The notes: generated by a model from the letters alone, not told the origin. Positions 45,083-58,341 are shown, counted from the stretch's first letter. The stretch is 64,000 nt of DNA from Rachycentron canadum (GCA_038496675.1 CM076671.1:11789802-11853801); one strand, 5' to 3'. Numbers and translations: made by a program.

Positions 45083-46870
45083 GAGTCCATTTACCCCACC
45101 CTCTGACAGCTTACCTGTCCAATTACTCATCTCTGACCTATTCATTTACCCAACCTTTAAATACTTAGCTGTTCATTTACCCCACCTTTAAATACTTAGC
45201 TGTTCATTTGCTCCACCTCTGACCTGCTCATTTACTCCACCTTTAAATACTTAGCTGTTCATTTACCCCACCTTTAAATACTTACCTGTTCATTTGCTCC
45301 ACCTCTGACCTGCTTATTTACCCCACCTTTAAATACTTAGCTGTTCATTTACCCCACCTTTAAATACTTAGCTGTTCATTTGCTCCACCTCTGACCTGTT
45401 CATTTAGACCACTTTTAAATACTTACCTGTTCATTTGCTCCACCTCGGACCTGTTCGTTTACCCCACCTTTAAATACTTAGCTGTTCATTTGCTCCACCT
45501 CTGACCTGTTCATTTAGACCACTTTTAAATACTTAGCTGTTCATTTGCTCCACCTCTGACCTGCTCATTTACACCACCTTTAAATACTTAGCTGTTCATT
45601 TACCCCACCTTTAAATACTTAGCTGTTCATTTGCTCCACCTCTGACCTGCTCATTTACTCCACCTTTAAATACTTAGCTGTTCATTTACCCCACCTTTAA
45701 ATACTTACCTGTTCATTTGCTCCACCTCTGACCTGCTCATTTACCCCACCTTTAAATACTTACCTGTTCATTTGCTCCACCTCTGACCTGCTCATTTACA
45801 CCACCTTTAAATACTTAGCTGTTCATTTACCCCACCTTCAAATACTTACCTGTTCATTTGCTCTGCCTCTGACCTGCTCATTTACACCACCTTTAAATAC
45901 TTAGTTGTTCATTTGCTCCACCTCTGACCTGCTCATTTACTCCACCTTTAAATACTTAGCTGTTCATTTACCCCACCTTTAAATACTTAGCTGTTCATTT
46001 GCTCCACCTCTGACCTGCTCATTTACTCCACCTTTAAATACTTAGCTGTTCATTTGCTCCACCTCTGACCTGTTCATTTACACCACCTTTAAATACTTAC
46101 CTGTGCATTTGCTCCACCTCTGACCTGCTCATTTACACCACCTTTAAATACTTACCTATTCATTTGCTCCACCTCTGACCTGTTCATTTAGACCACCTTT
46201 AAATACTTACCTATTCATTTGCTCCACCTCTGACCTGTTCATTTAGACCACCTTTAATACTTACCTGTGCATTTGCTCCACCTCTGACCTGTTCATTTAC
46301 TCCACCTTTAATACTTACCTGTGCATTTGCTCCACCTCTGACCTGTTCATTTACACATTTAAATACTTACCTGTTCATTTGCTCCACCTCTGACCTGTTC
46401 ATTTACACTTTTAAATACTTACCTGTGCATTTGCTCCACCTCTGACCTGCTCATTTACACCACCTTTAAATACTTACCTATTCATTTGCTCCACCTCTGA
46501 CCTGTTCATTTAGACCACCTTTAAATACTTACCTATTCATTTGCTCCACCTCTGACCTGCTCATTTACACCACCTTTAATACTTACCTGTGCATTTGCTC
46601 CACCTCTGACCTGCTCATTTACACCACCTTTAATACTTACCTATTCATTTGCTCCACCTCTGACCTGCTCATTTACACCACCTTTAATACTTACCTGTGC
46701 ATATGCTCCACCTCTGACCTGTTCATTTACACATTTAAATACTTACCTGTTCATTTGCTCCACCTCTGACCTGCTCATTTAGACCACCTTTAAATACTTA
46801 GCTGCTCATTTGCTCCACCTCTGACCTGCTCATTTACACCACCTTTAAATACTTAGCTGCTCATTTGCTC
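45083..46870. repeat. 1.8-kb composite minisatellite (31-bp and 55-bp units)
   Basis: Two interleaved unit types share TTTAAATACTTA. The short unit is about 31 bases (TTTAAATACTTAGCTGTTC then ATTTACCCCACC). The long unit is about 55 bases and adds CTCCACCTCTGACCTGCTC. The left part alternates short and long units; the right part, from about 46060, is almost all long units, some with a deleted A (TTTAATAC). This points to repeated unequal exchange. Confidence 0.95.
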
Positions 46871-47149
46871 GCACTAGACTCCTCAGTCAGTGTGTTCTCT
46901 ATCAGATGTTAATAAGTGTTGTTTAATTTCTCTAACAGTTGTGACCAGTTCATCATTACTTGTGAGGCTCCTTTTCCAGGTCTCACTTGTGTTGTGACTT
47001 CAAATGAATGGAATCAGCAGAATGAGACCATATGAAGAGAAACCAGATTGTGATCCCGAAGTGGACTAGATCAGATTCTGGTCATGTTTCTCTGAAGTGT
47101 GAACACTGCAGCTTGAAGCAGCAGTAAAGAGTCAGACAGCTGCAAACAA

Positions 47150-47465
47150 CAAGCTTCAACACGCCGCGGGACAAAGTCAACACCTCCTCTCTCCTTCCCC
47201 CTCTTTTCTTCATAAAGCCTGTTTTTGGCGACGAGCAGCAGAGCAGCTCCACGCCTCGTCCCGTAAAACTTAACCGCTCCCACATCAAATGGCGCAGAGG
47301 CTCGATGGGCCCGGACTAATTAAGGACACTGTTATTACAAACATGCTCACAGGTCGAGGCACAACACTCCCACTGCACTCTGCTTAATAGGCAAATGAAG
47401 CTAACACTGCCAATTAGGTTAATAAGCTGCCATTATCCCGCTGCAAATTTAGACTTAACTCAAAG
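47150..47465. other. Candidate conserved noncoding element
   Basis: A repeat-free block with many homeodomain-like TAAT/ATTA cores (GACTAATTAAGG, CCAATTAGGTTAATAAG) next to a GC-richer half. It does not behave like an exon. The look is that of a developmental enhancer in a gene-poor gap, but conservation cannot be tested here. Confidence 0.25.
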
Positions 47466-50400
47466 CTCTAAATAAAATCTAAAGATTTGTTACACACAGG
47501 TCTAATCCTGTTATTGGTTCTGTTACTAATGATGATTAAATCTTTATCACAATCAGTGAGTAAAGAGTCACAGAAACAAAAAACAACTGATCTGTAACAA
47601 GAGACCTGAAAACACTCAAGTCATATGTTTAGGTACTTTAGCTGACAAGCTTTGGTTGGTTCAGATTACACTGTTTCCTCATTGAGAGTTGTGACTGAAA
47701 CAAGCTAACAGTTAGCTTAAACATGGTGGACTGAAGAGCAGCATGGTAAACAAAACAGAGCTGCTTCTACAACTGGTCAAGTTACGCTTCAATAAATCGG
47801 ACTGTGACAATTTAGATGTTGATGTGAACACTGTTTCCAAGTGGGAAACTGGTAACAATGGTAACTACAGTTTCTGAGGTACATGCAAAATAGTAGCAGC
47901 AGAGCAGGATAAAGTGTGGCTAACCTGTTATCTTCAGATGGTCATACATAATAACAGGAAGAGATATTGTTGTCAGGACAAACTGTGTCTCCATGCAGTC
48001 GTCAGTATTCTACAGCATTAATCCTGCAGCCGTGTTTACCGTAACCTTCCACGAAATCCCAGGCCGCCTTGTGAGTTCATCTGGGCTTAGCCATCTCCTG
48101 ATGAATAGTCGGTGGTTATTTCGGACCAACAGTAGAACCTGTGGCTGGGACAGGAGGATGTCCTCATGAAAGAGAAGAAAATGAGGAGTTAACACTGTTA
48201 CAGAACTGTTTATTAGACACAAACACTTCAGACATAAGTGTCATAATAAGGGACCTCTAAGACTCAATTGACATTTTATGCAAAATTAATGAAATGTCAT
48301 GGGAAACAAAAGGAGGATTTTATTCGAAGTCACATTTTTTACAGTGTAGTTTGTCCTCAGCTGATAGGCCCAGCTGTTCTCAGTAACAGGGAGCTCTTAA
48401 ACCAATCAAATGTCTCTTCTTGCCAAAGCACCAGCGTTGATTCGGCATGCCAGAGCCCACCCGGCACCTGCATCACATCAGGGTGATGAGCGCTGAAGCC
48501 AGAGCAGGAGAAAACCCAGCGACGCTTATATAACCTTCTTCACACTGCTGCTTTCTCTTTAAGGGAAAATTGTTCCTGCTGTACAATGCTGCCTTTGTCT
48601 GCCCTCAGGCCTGCACACAGCTCCAAGACAGACAGAAAAAAAACACAACAAGCACAGAAACGTTTAAACAGCTGAAACACAACTTTAACAAGAAGTATAT
48701 ACACAGAACTCACAACTCATCCTCTAAATGTCCTTCATTTGTGCATTAAATCAGGATTAATTATCCATATTAAACATAAGAGGGGATTTTAAGGGATTTC
48801 TCATTGTTTGCATCACGGAGGCAACAATAATTACAGGACTTAATTATGCAGTTTACAGGGTTATTAATGTGAAAAGAACCATTAAATTGATGCGTTTAAT
48901 AACCCCTGACTGATGAGCTTCATCTGGACTCTATTAGAACGTTAAATGTACTTTTTATTTTCTGTTTTTTACATGTTTGAATCCACCTCACAACAACTCC
49001 TGTTCTCATTCATCTTACTCCAAGAGAGATGAAGAACATTTTAGGAGCACTTAGTTTGGCGCTGTCCTGTCACCAAAGCCAAATGTTGAATGGAACAGTG
49101 ACTAGCTGTTAACAACATAAAAACATGAATGTACATACATGATAAGTGGTTAAGGTAACTACATGTTTGTATGTTGCATGGTGCATTCATACATGTTAGT
49201 GTCTAGTGTCTGCTGGTTGAGTAGCTACAAACAGGAACCATGACACATGCTAGCCGTTTGTGATACAGTTGAGCTAAATTCATCTGGAAACATCGGAGCA
49301 TAAATGAGCATAAACTATAAATCTAATAATAAATAAATCGACCAAAATGATCTGGTTCAGAATCTCGTGTAGCCCAGGTCACAGCAGGTTGTGCACAAAC
49401 TTCATGGTGGAAGAAACAGAGTCCACACTGTCTGGTCCTGATGGATCAGGTGGATCAGGTCCAGGTGCTAAACTGGTCAACTTCAGATGCTAAGTTTCAC
49501 AAGGCAGAACGAGACAGAACGTATCCTCTGATTTCCCAGAATTCCACACCACATTATTAAAAGACATTTCCTGAAAACATCTGTACCCTGACAGTTCCTC
49601 TGTGCCAACCTTTGACCTCTCAGCTTTCTCTCCACCTGCAGCAATGCAAACACCGGTTCATTTCACTCCATGACTAAACTGTCAGGAAGTATCACCTTCC
49701 TGCCAGTCACTGTTGGAGGACGCTCCACGCCGGCCGCCTGCTCCAGGTCTCAGGTGGCTGCTGAGGTAATGAGGTAATTACCAGAGTGATTGTTTGGTAT
49801 TTCTTTCCGAACACCTTGAACGAATTCCCAGAGACTCGTGTGCAGTCTACAGGACCTGAGCCAAAGGGGGATGGGGGTTCAGATGAAACTGGCAGACGAG
49901 ACAGAAAGAGGAAAGTTTAAAAACACAAAGAGGTCTTTAGTCCTCGGCTGTGGAACGTTCAGGATCCACTGGGAAACTGGAAAAGAGACGAGGGGAACGA
50001 GGACAGGATGGTCTGGTGAAGGTGAAGATCTGTCACTGACAGTCTGAGTCTAAATTTGGTTTAGACCAAACTGCAAGTTTGAGTCTAACACGAAAATCTG
50101 ACCTGACTTCAGTAACATCTCAGGAAACTGAGTTACCTGTCTCACCTGTGTTTAAGGTGATAGGCATAGGGCTGTTACCATAACCGTGACTGCCTGCCTC
50201 AACGTAGTCAACATCCAACACACAATATCTAAAACATGATTTTTGTTGTGTCATCACAATCATCAGCTAATACACCAGTAATCAGCTTCATTATTTTCCA
50301 GTTTCCTCCAGTTGTAATGTTTTTTGCATCATTGTCAAGTTGTTTGTATAAGAAGTTAAAGCATTGTTGAGTCTATGTGTCAATATGTCAAAGCTGTTAC

Positions 50401-51159
50401 AGGGAACTGGGCTCCTCAGGTCCAGGTCTGGGTAATGACAGGACGATCTAATGAATGAGGTGTTACACTGGTCTCAGTCAGAACAGCCAGGAATAGAGGA
50501 AGCAAGGCAAGTGACGTCCCCTCTTCTATCCTGGTACATTTATATGTAGTTAAATTTATATGGTGGAGAAGGTTTTATGTCCTCCAACTCTAAGAAGAAG
50601 AAGACGTAGAAGCCTCTGAATAAATCTTGAGTCCCGTTAAACTCAGAGAACGTTCCAGTGTGGAGGAGCAGGCCTGTAATTCTCCTGTCGGAGCCATAAA
50701 TCAGCTCTGACTCCATCTATCATGGTGGAAGCCTCCGAGCTGTTTCCTCTCTGATGTGGAGCAGTGGGTCACAGATACTCAGTCAGTTTCTGCTCCACTG
50801 TCGACGCTCATCTGTTTATCGCCTTCATCTGCTTCACACGTCTCCCTGCTGCAGACATGGTCCACCTCCAATCAGGACAACTCTCCAGAACAAACAATCC
50901 TGACCTTAAAAAATCCTGTCTTCTGGTTGAGAGCTGAATTATCAACGGCTTGAGGACACATCAAAACTTGTTGAAGTCACAAGCTTCATGTATTACTGGG
51001 CTGTAAGCTGGAGACTTCTCACTCCATCACAGACAGACAGACATCCTCTGTGGTTAGGAGATAGTGATGTAACAGACAACTTCATCTATCTGGAGCTAAT
51101 GTCCGACTGATGGTTATGATCACAAATTATGAAGTTTTCATATTTCATGTTGATGTTGT
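47466..51159. other. Intergenic, no gene recognised
   Basis: No exon chain on either strand. The block near 48730-48960 is AT-rich and repeat-free with TAATTATGCA and ATTAATTATCC cores and could be a second noncoding element. Confidence 0.4.
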
Positions 51160-51253
51160 GTGTTCTGTCTGAATGAAGGAATCGACTCACACCCTACTCA
51201 GCCTGACGATGCTCAGCTACATCATCTCAGCCATTTTTCCAACTCTGGCACAG

Positions 51254-51343
51254 GAGCACCACGTCCCAGCTTGGGCTGCAGATCAGTGTCTGAAAACAGG
51301 CCAGTGGAAATTTACTGCTGTCATCTTTGCAGACACACCTGAG
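51254..51343 (+). other. Exon-like segment, function unknown
   Basis: Acceptor CTCTGGCACAG, 90 open bases (30 codons, EHHVPAWAADQCLKTGQWKF and on), then a GAG/GTACAT donor. The frame also continues upstream of the acceptor. It lies 90 bases before the ORF at 51434. Family not recognised. Confidence 0.2.
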
Positions 51344-51433
51344 GTACATCCACCTTTATAAAACCTCTCCAGTCACAACTTTTAAGGTGCAAATGACACA
51401 TTCAGCAGGTTTCCCCCATGAACCTCAGCAGCC

Positions 51434-51874
51434 ATGAAGGCAGAGATTTTCTCCTGGACCTTCCTAAGATGGACGACACATCAGGAACAGACTCCTCCAG
51501 GAATCACAGTAGAAACTGCTCTTTTTGTTCTTCTTCTCTTGCTGCTCAGCTGCTGCAGTGATTTGGAAAGTGTTTGCAGATGTCGCCTGTGCGGGCCAAC
51601 GCCACCATGTCAGCTCCCCCACTTGGAACGTCTCAGGTTTGGAAAGCAGAGCGGAGAAGAGGATGGCTTATTTTCCATGCCAGCTTACATGAAGAAAAAG
51701 CTCTGTGAGGCCCCAAGAGGAATGAACGCCACCTCACAGAGTTTATACCGAAATAATCCTCCTGTTCACATGGTGCTGAAAGACATAAATAAGACCAGGT
51801 CCTTAATAACACCAGGAAAACCCCCAGAATACCCAGTCGGTTGTATTCTGTGGCTAATTTTACAGTCCTGTTAG
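51434..51874 (+). CDS. Hypothetical 146-residue ORF, possibly chance
   Basis: The longest non-repeat open frame in the gap between abi3bp and impg2. It encodes a hydrophobic stretch near residues 29-41 (ALFVLLLLLLSCC), then a Cys-rich piece (CRCRLCGPTPPC) and a basic middle. The hydrophobic segment starts too far in for a classical signal peptide but could be an anchor. No domain is recognised and no splice partner is certain. It may be an exon of an unannotated gene or a random frame. Confidence 0.2.
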   Translation: MKAEIFSWTFLRWTTHQEQTPPGITVETALFVLLLLLLSCCSDLESVCRCRLCGPTPPCQLPHLERLRFGKQSGEEDGLFSMPAYMKKKLCEAPRGMNATSQSLYRNNPPVHMVLKDINKTRSLITPGKPPEYPVGCILWLILQSC

Positions 51875-51899
51875 GACGGATCTGTTTGGAGGTCAACAA

Positions 51900-54249
51900 G
51901 AAGTTCTTCCAAAAAACTTAGTTCACTCACTGCAACTAAGATGAATGCGTCACTTGCAGAGAAGAAATGGTGGTACTTGTTCTCTGAGATAACAAGTGCT
52001 GAACTCACTGTCCGTCTCCTTATAGCAGCAGCAGCCAATTTCACTGCCTGCAGTCATGGAAGCACCAAAGGACAGTCCCCATTCTGCAGGGTCAGTCCCT
52101 GTTCCTGTTCTCCAGGTTCAGACCCTGTTTTTGTGCCCTGTCCTTAGGTATGAGGGTTTTGTCCAGTCCTCCAGCTGCAGACTACAGGTTCCTGTTCTGA
52201 TCAGTAACTTCCACTGTCGTTACTGATCCTGAGTGAGGCAAACAGCAAGTCAGTAAATGATCTTAACATAGCTGTACCTAATAAACTGTACACTGCATGT
52301 GCATCACATGAGCACCACCTCATCTGGTCCTAACCTAGGAGTAAAGAGTAAACCCTGGAGTTTGTGAGTTGATGCTTTAACCCTGCAGCTCAGGTGACCT
52401 CAACCGTGACCTGTGACCTCTGTTGTCGTCGTCTCCATTAGGATTCTGACAGTCTCTAGTGTTCCAGATGTCACCTGTTCAGTCAAACTGCAGTTTGAAG
52501 TGACGTCAAACTGTTATTTAATCCATGAATTCTGCTTTTTTTCCAGTCTGTGAAATACAAGCTGCCTCCCATTAGATGAAACCGATCGCTTCAAACTGAA
52601 GAAGAAAAAAACACTTCACCATTTCTTTGGTTTTTTTTCTTCTTGTTACGCAACCAAAGCTAACCACCTCTGACAGGAAGGTCGACAGAGTCTGAGTCCA
52701 GACCGAGGAGGGAAACAATCAGAGGGGCACTTGTTCTCACCGAGGACTGTGTTTCCCATTAAACCCCCACACAGCCAAGTCCAGATATTTTCCAGTCGCT
52801 GTAAGATAACTTTCAAAGAGGCACCTGTCCGACCAAAACTGCTGCAAACCTCAGATCAGATCAGACCAGGGCCTGTCCTTCGCAGCCAGGATGTAGTTTA
52901 GTGTTAAAGACAAACCTTCATCCTGCTGCCAGATGCTGAGATTTTAACATTGGCTCATCCTCCTCATCGTCTTCCTCCTGGAAATGATGTATTAGCACAG
53001 CGATGGCTCTGTCCAAGTTTGAATGCATTTGTGCAGCCAGCTCACGTACAAGCAGAGGTGAGAAACCTGAAGTCAGTCAACAGCCGAATGAAGAGATGAA
53101 CTGATGAGAAACATCAGGAGGAAGAGGGGCTTCTCACCGTTTATCCTGTCATTAGTCTTCGTCATCAGCCATCCTTATCCTTGCTGAGAGTCAGGTTTCA
53201 GTTGTCCCCACTGATGGGGTCAGAGGTTAAGAGCTGTCAGAGCCTCAGTGTGGCCCCCTGGCCCCAACAACAGGGAGGAGATGATCTTAATGATCCTCTG
53301 ACTGTCAACACGGGTCATGATCTTTGACATCCATGTGTAATCCACCTGCTGCCGTCTTGTTTTAATGAGGCAACTCAAAGCATGCTGGGAAATCTCTCAT
53401 GAAGAACTAGAACGCAAATTATCAGTTGTTCAGTCTGACACATCATTTCCAACTCAAACATGAGAAAACATTCTGGGCGTGTGTTTAATTACAACTTGTA
53501 ACATCACTAATTCATGAATTAAAAACTAAAATTAATTAAATTTGACTACTTAAGAGGTCAGCAGGTATGAGATCAGAATCTGACTTAAAATACAGATATC
53601 ATTGTGTTTTTAGATCTGTAAATATAAAACTTCTAGTTTTACATCAGTTGATCACAATTTTCAGGTCAAAAGGCATTCTGGGAAATGTAGGAAATCTCTG
53701 GTGGAGGGAGGAATCAGCTGCTGTGATCACAGAGAAGTAAAGGTTGTTATTACAGCGGTCTGGTTTTACCTCAGCATCGACGCCAAACCAAACAAACTGA
53801 TCTATAACTCAAAGAGGAAGACTCCAGCACTGTACAGTGATTCTTCATCAGCTGATTTAACTGTCAGCACAGAGAATTTGTTTTCCTGGGGATCTAACTC
53901 ATCCAATATTAGTGAAAACTGATTCATGTAAGACCTGCAGGACTGTTGATGACTGAGGCCTGAGGTCTGATGAGGAGTCAGGTCTGATGAAGACTGAGGT
54001 CTGATGAAGGCTGAGTCTGATGAGGAGTGGGGTCTGATGAAGGCTGAGTCTGATGAGGACGGAGGTCTGATGAGGACTGAATAAAGCTTCAGAATAAAGC
54101 TCCAGAGAAACAGAAGCTGGAGAATAGAAAATCCTCCTGTTTTTAAGTTTCCTTCAGTATCACAGTGAGACAGTGACATCATGATGACATCACAGAGACA
54201 GAAGCTGATGACCTGATCACAGCTCAATTATCTCCCAAGTAGAAGAAAC

Positions 54250-54284
<35 letters not shown>

Positions 54285-57200
54285 GATAAATTGCTGGGTC
54301 TAGTTTTGCATCTTAATTTTCTGCAGAGATGTTCTGATGGAATGATGATGTCATTTCCTCTCACATCAGCTGACATTACCATCCAGCAAGGCTTCAGCTG
54401 CCAATCTCATCTTTTCCTCCTCATCCACAGTCTGATCTTACATAACCGTGTCCATAGTGAGAATCCCAAACAGCACCCGAGCATTGTGGGTAATAAAACA
54501 CAGAAGAAACTAAGGAAACACCTGACAGCCAGAGAGTTTGCTCAAGTGGAAAGGTGATGAAGACGCTTGTCGTTCTGCCAAACTTCCAAAACAAAAACAG
54601 AGATTCTTCCTCGCTACAGTTACATAACAGATGGAGACGATAACGGCATCCCAGAATCCATCTGTCTCTGCAAGTCCAAACTGTGCTACCGCTACAAGCT
54701 GATCTTCAAGTGTCCACTGGGGAATCAAATTTTAAACATTCGGTCTGAGTCCAGCTGTGAAGTGAACTGACAGCAGCTCAATCTGAGCTCAGGGAACACA
54801 TGAAGACAAAGTGGATCAGACTCTACTGATCCAGATACATCCAGGACTGTTTCCGGTCTGAGATTAGCCACTGAGCTTCTGTAACTTCACCAGGACATTA
54901 AATAATCCACCTGAACCTGGGACAAAAGTGTTGTGTTTTAACTCCTGGAGTCCCACAAAGACTCTTACCTGGTTGTTTTTGTGTTGCAGTCTTCAGCTGG
55001 TCCTGAACTTAAGTCAGACATGGACACAAATCTGATCTGAGGTTAGATCAGTCCCACATGAAGTGACTGCTTTTGATCATCGGCCTGTCAGACGTTATTT
55101 TTTGCAGCGTGGATGGAGTTTACATAATAAGGTTTTTGGCTCAGCACAGACCCTGGACTGGATTTGGTTCTTGGGGTCACAGAGGACTTGTAGAGGACAG
55201 TGTCAGCTAATATCTGTCCAATTGGAATCCCATGACTGAAGCCAAAGACAGAAGACAAGAAGTCTTGGTGCTTTTATTTTGTCTTTCTGCTCCATGCTGT
55301 GTCCTCAGTCTCCAAAATAAAAGCCCGGAGACGATGTCCTGTCTGCTGCCTGGACCAGTTCTCGGGGAAATGAGGACATGACTTCCTGAGCGAAGGTGAC
55401 TGAAAGGTACTCAGCTCAGACTGAATGCGAGAGGTGAAACAGAGGGTGTGAGTTGCAGGGAGACCAAAAACAGGGTTCGTGTTCAAAAAGCTTTAGCACT
55501 AACAAACTCAGGAGTTGACACATAAAGGAGGAGACAACATAAAGGAGAAGTTTCCTTATGAGTTTGTGTGTCTGTTTCAGTTTGATGTTGTGGAGTCAGA
55601 ATTGATCCAAAGCCACCAGGGTTTCAGTCTTAGTCCTTCTGTGTTTGGCAGTTTCATCAGGTTTCTGGGGATTCCCTGTTGATGTGGACCTAAAGGACCA
55701 ATCCTGGGTTTTCCAGCACTGAACACTTTCCATTTTCCACATGATGCATCAGTTTGTTGTTGTGATGATTTGGAAAATGATCAGCAGGAACATCAAGTCC
55801 AGATGATTGTGTTTGTGTGTCAGTGTGGTCCCTCAACACACAACTTAACATCCAGTAACAGCAACAACACATCAGATCACACAACTGGATTTCCTCTTGT
55901 CATCGTCATCCTAAGGCTGCAGATCCAGGACTATATGATCCAACAGAACCATCTGATCCATCTAGAGCTGTATTAAGACTGTCAATCATGGCCGCCCAGA
56001 GAAGAGAAAATAAAACATAACAGAAGAAGAGCAAAGTTTTCTCCTCTACAACCAAACTGTGGAAAAACACAAACATAGAAAACTGGAGGAGGTTCAGCTT
56101 TTCACACATCTGACACAAACCAGCCGAGAATTTCTCAAGTGTTGAAACTTTCCAAACATCAGACTGTGGAAACATCATCATCATCATCATCATCATCCTC
56201 ACTATGCAAATAAACATGTTGAGAGGACGAGGTAGCATCCATTGATCCAGAGGAGCAAGAGGATGACAAACAGGAGGCCGGAGGTCCTGTCAGACTTCAG
56301 TCCCACACAGACCCTCACTTGGACATCTCTATTCTGACACAACTGTTTTATATTTACTTTCACACAGGCTCTGGTCCAAGGTCCCCTAAACCATTCAGTA
56401 ATCAAAATAAACTATCTCTAAATCACAGCTGCAGTAATGTCCTCTAGTGTCGCCATTAGGTCAACATGTTTACACCACATCAGTTGGATGAGCCCCTGAC
56501 CCTGATCATCCAGCTCCACAATGCAGGGAGAACACTGTCCATCTACAGTGAGGGCCAACCGGGACCTTCAGGAGCTCAGTCTGGTTCTACTGCTGTGCAT
56601 TGTTTTGATGAGGTACAGAGCAGCACGATCAAACATCACGTGTCAGTAACAGTGATGTTACAGCAGACTAGAAAACCACTGACTCGACCCACATGTTTAC
56701 CTCAGCACTGACACAACACAACTACATCCTCACTGTTACACAACTGACCCTCATGTTGGACCTTCACACATTCCTTACTGCTGCACTTCATGAACAAATT
56801 CAATATGTCTTCTTTCCACTGTCATCACTCTGTCTGGTTCTGTTTGACTTCTGTCTTTGTGTTCAACGACAGTTCACCTCTGTCAACACGTGAGGATCAG
56901 ACTGAGACTGAGGTGATGAGATGTACACTATACACAGCCAATTACACAATCCTCAACAAACACAACATCAGCACACAGATCTGCTCAACAGCCACACACA
57001 CACGCATATATATGTGCACATGTACAGTATGACATGATGCATATTTTTATTACATTTGTTTAAAATAATTTTAATCAATTCGTAACATATAAATATTAAT
57101 AGTTAAGTTGTTGAGAAAATGTAAAACTTTTGTCCAGAAAGGTTTGTAGATCTCTCTCAATTTTTGATAACAACTCAACTCATAGTTGGGCTGGTATAAT

Positions 57201-57930
57201 TTCTAAGTCAGGTGGTGCAACCAATGAAATCTGTAGGCAAGTAAGTAATTAAGTGAGTAAGTAAATTAATTAATTTTATTAGAAGTTACACACACACACA
57301 CACACACATATATAAATATAAACCAGCTACCAAGCACAAAAGTTATACAGGTGTCTAAATAGAAGCCCGTTTAATTTGTAATTAGTTACTACTTTTACTC
57401 AGATAGATTTTACAACTGTAACTTCAATGGACACTGTTGACTAAAAACGTAAAATATTAAACCAATAAAAAATTATTTTTCTGTCTTCAAATGTAAAATT
57501 GGATTTTAACCTGGCAACTACAATAATCTTATTATTTGTTAATAATTATTATTATTTTTTTTTTTTTTGTTAATTAAACCATTAAGTTACTCTAACACAA
57601 AATAATGTTGTTAGTGCTATATGCTAGGTACTATACACACAAATTTCACTTAGAATAAGTATAAGTAGAATATATATCATTTTAAAAACATTTGATGGCA
57701 CCACCTGACATTTACTAGGGGTTGCTAAGTTAAAAAATTGTAAAAAAATGAATTTAATAACTTTGAATGTTTATGTCGTTTTATAAAGAAGACTTGTTAA
57801 AACACCTTGTTCCTATTTTAAAAAAAATATGCATTATATTAATTTTGAGGACTTCCTAAAAATTCCCTTTTAAAATCTTTATTTGTCACGGACGCTTGTA
57901 TGAGTCTAGTCACACACAGTAAACACAACA
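51900..57930. other. Intergenic, no confident gene
   Basis: Holds an (ATA)n run at 54251-54281, a (TCA)n run near 56167-56194, an AT-rich tract from 57020 to 57900 with a T-run near 57549-57568, and a CA/TA microsatellite near 57288-57318. One Cys-rich open frame at 54567-54770 is listed separately. Confidence 0.4.
54567..54770 (+). other. Hypothetical small Cys-rich ORF
   Basis: A 67-codon frame with an internal acceptor-like CCTCGCTACAG. Its second half reads SICLCKSKLCYRYKLIFKC and ends ESSCEVN and stop. Cys spacing suggests a small disulphide-bonded protein, but I recognise no family. Confidence 0.2.
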
Positions 57931-58134
57931 GTAACCTACCTCCACATGTCTGTGGTTTTTCTGGTGGACTCAGGCCTGTCCCGTCTCAGGATTTTGTTCC
58001 GTGTCGTTCCTGACTTGAACGTCTCCATCTTCCATGTCCTCCATGTTGTGCTCTGACACCTTCACCCTCCTCCCTCCAGTTCCTCTTTACTGACAGTCAA
58101 CGTGTCAAAAGTACAAGGAAGAGGAAAAAATATG

Positions 58135-58160
58135 CAAATAAATAAATAAATAAATAAATC
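58135..58160. repeat. (AAAT)n microsatellite
   Basis: About six AAAT units inside the promoter-like segment's presumed first intron. Confidence 0.85.
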
Positions 58161-58306
58161 ACTTTTATCAAAACTATTTTCCACTAACTGACAATAATAC
58201 GGCGACAACGTCAAGTCCTGTGTTTTTCCTCTGTGTTGTTCACCTTTGGTCCTGGACTGGAGCTGAAGCTCGCGAAAAGGCGGGAATGAGTCGTCACGAC
58301 GTTCTA

Positions 58307-58341
58307 AGCTAGCTAGCAGTTATCGTCGCTGCTAGCTAGCT
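58307..58341. repeat. Perfect 13-bp inverted repeat beside the promoter
   Basis: AGCTAGCTAGCAG (58307-58319) and its exact complement CTGCTAGCTAGCT (58329-58341) flank a 9-base loop. More CTAG/CTAA words follow to 58380. Confidence 0.9.

Noticed and set aside
45083..46870. CRISPR-like array
   Set aside because: Regular spacing but no unique spacers; vertebrate minisatellite with two unit types.
47071..47288. Two overlapping 70-codon minus frames
   Set aside because: Basic low-complexity peptides in a block that looks noncoding; frames overlap each other.
57020..57900. Possible retrotransposon in the AT-rich tract
   Set aside because: No reverse-transcriptase motif, terminal repeats or target-site duplication could be seen.
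58000..58090. Start of SENP7, a human neighbour of IMPG2
   Set aside because: The METFKSGTTRNK frame shows no convincing likeness to the SENP7 N-terminus I remember and no downstream protease exon was found.
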